From NCBI RefSeq assembly GCF_900108185.1, contig NZ_FNVA01000006.1, positions 372,001-436,000 on the forward strand: a stretch of 64,000 nt of DNA, in the 5' to 3' direction. Made by a program: the position numbers and the translations under genes. The notes beneath the pieces are model-generated. The model worked only from the letters and a program-made list of their open reading frames with translations, did not search any database and was not told the origin of the DNA. This DNA is from Bryocella elongata. GTDB lineage: Bacteria; Acidobacteriota; Terriglobia; Terriglobales; Acidobacteriaceae. Positions 59,876 to 64,000 of the stretch are shown here, piece after piece. Each line of letters starts with the position of its first letter. The first letter of the stretch is position 1.

Positions 59876-60583
59876 ATGTTTGTGTCGTTGAGAATGCTGT
59901 TCGCCTTCTTACTGCTCGGCTTGCCTGGAGCAGTGATAGGGATTCCGTGGTCGCTGCTGCGCGGCAATACCACGATGATGTACGGGTGGGCGATGGCCAC
60001 GATGCGTTTCGGGCTGTGGGCCGGTGGCGTGAAGGTACGCGTGAGTGGCCGCGAGCGCTTCCCCATCGGCGAGGCTGCCATTGTCGTGAGCAACCACATC
60101 TCGAACGTGGATCCGCCGGTGCTGCTGCCGCTGGTGCCGGGGCAGACGAGTGTCTTCCTCAAGGCAGAGCTGATGAAGATCCCTTTGCTTGGGCTGGTGA
60201 TGAGGATGGGCAAGTTCGTGCCGGTGGCACGGGCAAAGTCTCGCGAAGAGGCGCGCACCAGTGTGGATGCGGCCTCGAAGGTCCTCGCGGGTGGCTATAA
60301 CATCTTCCTTTTCCCTGAAGGCACGCGCTCGACTGATGGCAATATGCTCCCGTTCCGCAAAGGAGCGTTCTACCTTGCTGTGCAGTCCGGGGCGCCAATC
60401 GCGCCGATGATCGTGCGGGGTACCTCCGCGATGATGCCGAAGGGAACGCTGAAGTCGAAGTCCGGCAGGGCAGAGGTGGAGTTTCTTGAGCCGATTCGTC
60501 CCAGCGAAGGCGAGACGCCGGACGAGCTCGCGAAGAGAGTGCGGGCTGCGATGGAAGAGGCATTAAAGGCAGACGGCAGATAG
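59876..60583 (+). CDS. plsC: 1-acyl-sn-glycerol-3-phosphate acyltransferase
   Basis: 235 residues. Membrane helix at the N-terminus (LRMLFAFLLLGLPGAVIG), then the acyltransferase motifs SNHISNVDPP (HxxxxD), FPEGTRS and GAPIAPMIVRG. It adds the second acyl chain to lysophosphatidate, giving phosphatidate for phospholipid synthesis. It lies 57 bases after mpl on the same strand. Its stop codon TAG falls inside the first unit of a heptamer array (60575-60650), so the end of this gene was shaped by the repeat. Confidence 0.92.
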   Translation: MFVSLRMLFAFLLLGLPGAVIGIPWSLLRGNTTMMYGWAMATMRFGLWAGGVKVRVSGRERFPIGEAAIVVSNHISNVDPPVLLPLVPGQTSVFLKAELMKIPLLGLVMRMGKFVPVARAKSREEARTSVDAASKVLAGGYNIFLFPEGTRSTDGNMLPFRKGAFYLAVQSGAPIAPMIVRGTSAMMPKGTLKSKSGRAEVEFLEPIRPSEGETPDELAKRVRAAMEEALKADGR

Positions 60584-60650
60584 TAGACAGTGGACAGGAC
60601 GGGCGGCAGTTCTGACTGTCTACTGTCTCGTCTCTACTGTCTGTCTTTCT
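60575..60650. repeat. Inverted pair of heptamer arrays (AGTAGAC / GTCTACT)
   Basis: Left GGCAGAT AGTAGAC AGTGGAC AGGACGG, right TCTGACT GTCTACT GTCTCGT CTCTACT GTCTGTC, period 7, opposite sense. It fills the space between the convergent plsC and SPOR genes and can fold as a hairpin. Confidence 0.85.
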
Positions 60651-61333
60651 TACTTGACGATCGCGTTGTAGCCATCGCCGAGCAGCCGGTTTCGCATCGC
60701 GTCGGCATCCTTGCGCGTGTTGAAGGGGCCCACCTGGATGTGGATCAGCGGATCGGAGCTGTAGGTCCGGGACATCACGGTATAACCGCGGCTGCGCAAC
60801 GCGGAGAGCAGAAGGTCTGCGTCCTCCTGGTGGGAGACGGCGGCGATCTGGACCATGAAGAAGCTGCCGGTTCCCGTAGGGCTGCTGGGCTCGGCGGCTT
60901 GCGGGGGAGCACTCACGGGAGGCTGTCGGACGATGGGTGCGGTCGTCGGAGCGGTAGCAGGAGAGGATGTTGCCGACGGCGACGAGGCTGGGACGTAGGT
61001 CGTGGTCTCGGTCCTCGCCTGAACTACCGAAGGAGCTGGTGCGGCAGGTGCTGCGGGTGAAGCCACAACCGAAGAGGACCCACCGCCTGCCGGCGATCCG
61101 GCGGCAGGTTTGAACGTGGTGAAGTTCGTCGACGGGGAAGCACTGCCACCCTCAGCCGCAGCTACGTCGGTTGAAGGGGGCTTGTGCCTTCCCACCGAAT
61201 AGCCGAAGCCGAAGAAGAGCCCGCACAGCACCACGAGGCCAAAGAAGATGCCAAGGATAGCGGTGGTCGAGAGAGTCAGCTCGCGGTCACGCGGCGCTCC
61301 CAGGTCATCATCATCGTCAAGAAGGTGGCTCAT
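60650..61333 (-). CDS. SPOR-domain membrane protein
   Basis: 227 residues. An acidic start (MSHLLDDDDDLG), one membrane helix (about 24-46, AILGIFFGLVVLCGLFFGFG), a long Ala/Pro/Ser/Thr-rich periplasmic linker (50-155), and a C-terminal SPOR fold with FFMVQIAAVSHQEDADLLLS and HIQVGPFNTRKDADAMRNRL. SPOR domains bind glycan strands stripped of peptides at division sites. It is likely a division or septal protein. Convergent with plsC. Confidence 0.9.
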   Translation of the reverse strand: MSHLLDDDDDLGAPRDRELTLSTTAILGIFFGLVVLCGLFFGFGYSVGRHKPPSTDVAAAEGGSASPSTNFTTFKPAAGSPAGGGSSSVVASPAAPAAPAPSVVQARTETTTYVPASSPSATSSPATAPTTAPIVRQPPVSAPPQAAEPSSPTGTGSFFMVQIAAVSHQEDADLLLSALRSRGYTVMSRTYSSDPLIHIQVGPFNTRKDADAMRNRLLGDGYNAIVK

Positions 61334-61360
61334 GCAGAGGGCCCCGGCCCTGCCCGAAGG

Positions 61361-62026
61361 CTAGAACTTGAGGTAGAAGCCGACGGTGGGTTGCAAAGTG
61401 TAGGTGCGCTTCTGAAGCGTCAGGTAGTTGGCGTTGAAGTCCGGATCTTCGAAGAACAGTTGGCGGAAGCCGCCGCGGATGCCCAGGTATCCGTTGATGT
61501 CCTTCTGCAGGCCAGCCGAATAGTAGACCATCGGACGGGCTTCGGTCTGCTGACCCTGGCCGCCGTGTCCGGTCGGCTTGAACTCGAGGAAGCCGCCGCC
61601 GGCGCCGAAGAAGGGCCGCAGGCCGACGACGGTGAACAGAGGCTGTGCGACGTAGCCGAAGGTGTACTCGCTGGCGCGGGTCTGGACCTGGTTGGGAGCG
61701 ACGCTGATGAAGTTCTCGGTGTAACGAGCGTAGCTGCCGTTGAACTCGAAGCCGACCCACGGGCGCTGCTGATAACGGATCGTCACGATCGCGCCGAGGG
61801 TGTTCGAGGTCTGCTGCTCCACGGTGGAACCGTAGTCAGGAGCTTCCGGCGGAATAATCGGGCCGGTAACGGTGTGGGTGAACATGCCGGCGCCGGAGAC
61901 CCCGAGGTCGACCCGCGACATCACGCGGGAAAAGGACGACTGTGGTGTGCTGGCCTGAGCAAGAGAAGAAACGGGAACGCTGCAGGCGAGAGCGGCTGCA
62001 CAGAACAGGAGGGAAGCTTTATGCAT
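61361..62026 (-). CDS. Outer-membrane beta-barrel protein
   Basis: 221 residues from the ATG at 62026 (a TTG one codon upstream is in frame). Signal peptide 1-24 (ending SSLAQA). Alternating strands such as GAIVTIRYQQRPWVGFEFNG, PLFTVVGLRPFFGAGGGFLEF and RTYTLQPTVGFYLKF, with a C-terminal Phe, fit an eight-strand OmpA/OmpW-like barrel. It lies 27 bases upstream of the SPOR gene on the same strand and could be co-transcribed with it. Confidence 0.78.
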   Translation of the reverse strand: MHKASLLFCAAALACSVPVSSLAQASTPQSSFSRVMSRVDLGVSGAGMFTHTVTGPIIPPEAPDYGSTVEQQTSNTLGAIVTIRYQQRPWVGFEFNGSYARYTENFISVAPNQVQTRASEYTFGYVAQPLFTVVGLRPFFGAGGGFLEFKPTGHGGQGQQTEARPMVYYSAGLQKDINGYLGIRGGFRQLFFEDPDFNANYLTLQKRTYTLQPTVGFYLKF

Positions 62027-62065
62027 CAAGTCGAAATGGCTCCGAGGCGCGGACGCACCCGAGCC

Positions 62066-62509
62066 CTAGTCTAAACCCTTGTTCCGCCGGGCGCGTCGCG
62101 CAACCGTCGCAAGCAGGGCCAGACCGACGCCAAGGACGATCCCGCATGGGAGGGAGACGCTGCGATGCAGCGGTGGGTTAGCAGCCGGGGAGAAGAGAAA
62201 CGTCAGACTGACGGCATAGATCGAAGCGGCCAGGGCCAGGCCCCGGTCCGGCAAAGTTCTCAGGAAGCCTGTAGTCAAGACGGCCAGTGCCGCCAGTGTG
62301 ATCGCTGCGCCTGCCGGTTCGACGGGAAGGTGTGGGAGAGCCGCCAGCGACAGCAGCACGCAGGTCAGGCCGATGCTGCCTGGAATCACCAGGCCGGGGC
62401 GATTCAGCTCGACGGCGCCCAGCGCCACACCGCTGGTGAAGAGCAAGACGACGCCGTCAGGCGTGGTGGGTACCATGTGGGAAAGGACCAGGTGAGTTGT
62501 AGAGAACAT
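62066..62509 (-). CDS. NfeD-like or related small membrane protein
   Basis: 147 residues with four membrane helices. VALGAVELNRPGLVIPGSIGLTC recalls the PG-x-x-x-PG-x-x-G loop of the NfeD membrane region, but there is no OB-fold C-terminal domain and the match is partial. It starts 17 bases after the stop of the TPR gene and belongs to the same minus-strand transcript. Function unknown. Confidence 0.55.
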   Translation of the reverse strand: MFSTTHLVLSHMVPTTPDGVVLLFTSGVALGAVELNRPGLVIPGSIGLTCVLLSLAALPHLPVEPAGAAITLAALAVLTTGFLRTLPDRGLALAASIYAVSLTFLFSPAANPPLHRSVSLPCGIVLGVGLALLATVARRARRNKGLD

Positions 62510-62525
62510 CGCCGCGTCTACCGGA

Positions 62526-64000
62526 CTAAGGAATCTGCTGGCCGCGCTGCTGCAGCGTCAGCTTCATTGCGAGGGCGGCGGAGTTCTGCGGCTCCAGTTG
62601 AAGCGCGTGCGTGACGTCGCTTGCGGCGGCGGAGAGCATATTGTCCGCGAGGTCTAGGCGGGCGAGCTCCAGAAATGCTGCCGCCGAGGGCTTGACCTTG
62701 AGGGCGGCGAGCGCCTCGAAGCGGGCCGAGACGGCGTCTCCACTTCGGTCGCGCAGGTTGGCGAGGCCGATGTGTGCGGACCAGGAGGCCGGGTCGGCTT
62801 CGAGGGCGCTCTGGAACTCACTCTCGGCCTCGGGAAGGAGGTTCTGGTTCAGGTAGCTGTTGCCAAGCTGCACATACTGCTCAGCGCGCTGTTGGGGAGG
62901 CAGCATGGCCAGCTGCAGGGCGCGCATCTGGTCGAGCTGGAACGCCGCCTGGCGGAAGCCGGTCTCCGAGTAGTCGCGGCGGACGCGTTCGACCGGGCTG
63001 AAGACCGTCTCCGGGATGCTGGAGAGCCTGGTTCCGGGGGCCGCGAGGCTGAGGCGCGCCCGGAGAGCTCCGGCTTCGTTGTCATTCTGCTTTAGCTTGA
63101 GCGCCGCGTCGGCCTCGCGGAGCGCCGCGGCGGTATCACCGCGACGGAAGAGGGAGACCGCGAGGTTGTAGTGGTAGTCCTCATCGCTGGGATCCGCGGT
63201 CGATGCCTGCTGGAAGAGAGCGACGGCATCCTTGCCCTGTCGGCTGCGGGCCACGGCCTGGTCGTTCACGACCTCGGGGAGAGACAGCTGGCCTGCGAGG
63301 GTGGCGAAGGCCTGTTCGGCGCCAGCGTAGTTGGCGGAGTTGAAGCGTGCCAGGCCGAGGTAGAAGTTGGCTTCCAGCGAAACCCGGCTGGAGCTCGGTA
63401 CCTTGGCCAGCGAAGCGGCAGCAGCCGCGTAGTCGCGGTCGGTGTACTGCTGCTTGCCAAGGGCCAGAAGGGCGTCGGCGTAGGTGGGGACGAGATTCAC
63501 GGCGGCGGTCAGACGCTGGATCCGCTCGGCCGGGGTCGGTGCGTTCGAGCCACGGATATAGTCCTCAAATGCCGCCAGGGGTACGTTTCCACCCGCGGTG
63601 ATGAAGGTCTGCTCGGTGACATTGAAGTGGGGATCCATCACCCTGGCGACCTTCCAGGCGACAGCGTTCTCGGCGTCGAAGAGCCTGTTGAGCTCGGCGC
63701 CATCTTCCACGGGAGCGGATAGCTGCAGGCCATCGACCGAAAGTACGCGGGCCTGGATGGTGATCTGGCCATTGATGACGTTGAAGGTGCCGACGATCAC
63801 GTAGTTTGCATCGAGCCGCTGTGCGATTCGGATCGTGCTCGCCCGCGACGGTCGGAAGTCGCCGGGAAGTCCCAGATGGTCATAGGCGTACGCCCGGTCA
63901 TCGTGGGAGATGGTGAGGAAGCGGGCCGACTCGAGCCGCTTATCCAGCGTGTACGGAAAGCTGTCGCCGATCCAGTTGAGTGATGGATTGCCGGAGCGAT
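62526..64000 (-). CDS. Tetratricopeptide-repeat protein, 5' end cut by window
   Basis: The frame is open to the right edge, so the N-terminus is missing; about 491 residues are visible. The first 130 visible residues (SFPYTLDKRLESARFLTISH, IAQRLDANYVIVGTFNVING, ITIQARVLSVDG) resemble the TolB-like/FlgO-type domain that precedes TPRs in some secreted or adenylate-cyclase-linked proteins. The rest is at least eight TPR units, for example YADALLALGKQQYTDRDYAA and DYHYNLAVSLFRRGDTAAAL. A GTG at 63800 is in frame but is not the true start. It is probably a periplasmic or cytoplasmic scaffold. Confidence 0.8.
   Translation of the reverse strand, partial: RSGNPSLNWIGDSFPYTLDKRLESARFLTISHDDRAYAYDHLGLPGDFRPSRASTIRIAQRLDANYVIVGTFNVINGQITIQARVLSVDGLQLSAPVEDGAELNRLFDAENAVAWKVARVMDPHFNVTEQTFITAGGNVPLAAFEDYIRGSNAPTPAERIQRLTAAVNLVPTYADALLALGKQQYTDRDYAAAAASLAKVPSSSRVSLEANFYLGLARFNSANYAGAEQAFATLAGQLSLPEVVNDQAVARSRQGKDAVALFQQASTADPSDEDYHYNLAVSLFRRGDTAAALREADAALKLKQNDNEAGALRARLSLAAPGTRLSSIPETVFSPVERVRRDYSETGFRQAAFQLDQMRALQLAMLPPQQRAEQYVQLGNSYLNQNLLPEAESEFQSALEADPASWSAHIGLANLRDRSGDAVSARFEALAALKVKPSAAAFLELARLDLADNMLSAAASDVTHALQLEPQNSAALAMKLTLQQRGQQIP

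Overview
The window reads as one continuous piece of a bacterial chromosome, about 60 percent GC. Its gene content points to Acidobacteriota, probably the Acidobacteriaceae/Terriglobia group. The indications are a split cobalamin-dependent methionine synthase, a CxxxY-type CcmE, a DUF1844 gene next to a PhnP-like hydrolase and ribF, secreted proteins of unknown family, and many short dispersed palindromes. This assignment is inference, because there is no rRNA or other marker gene in the window.

Bases 1 to about 19,260 are the late (virion) half of a siphovirus-type prophage, all but one gene on the + strand. In order they encode a major capsid protein (cut by the window edge), a possible head decoration protein, head-tail connectors, tail terminator, tail tube, tail assembly chaperones (possible -1 frameshift), tape measure, the DUF2460 / DUF2163 / NlpC-P60 / large tip protein module also found in gene transfer agents, and two long tail-fibre-like proteins. 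One fibre has an SGNH esterase domain, the other collagen-like repeats, and both begin with a secretion-type signal peptide. Terminase, integrase and lysis genes are not in view. Next comes a likely prophage boundary with a doubled TGGGGGCAT motif, then a membrane O-acyltransferase.

From about 20.7 kb on the genes are chromosomal: an S41-like protein lacking both catalytic residues, a class A penicillin-binding protein, a DUF1844/PhnP-like/ribF operon, ygfZ, a secreted zinc peptidase-like protein, two tandem molybdopterin-fold secreted proteins, an orphan nuoI, the two halves of metH, an M20 peptidase, ccmE, a Gfo/Idh oxidoreductase, TolC and HlyD efflux parts, a DedA-rhodanese fusion, a TonB-like protein, an NagX-like acyltransferase, a UbiD-family decarboxylase, mtnP, a PfkB kinase, a membrane glycosyltransferase and a DUF892 ferritin-like protein. 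A cell-wall cluster follows (MgtC-like, DapF-like, ldcA, mpl, plsC), then a SPOR protein, an outer-membrane barrel, an NfeD-like protein and a TPR protein cut by the right edge.

Three signals cut across genes. (1) At least six starts have a TAnnnT hexamer exactly 6 nt before the start codon and no ribosome binding site, which suggests leaderless mRNAs. (2) Degenerate tandem repeats with a strict 7-bp period but several different core words lie between genes and also in frame inside four genes. (3) Dispersed nested palindromes lie between genes, and related hairpin fragments have become coding sequence in metH and in the UbiD-family gene.
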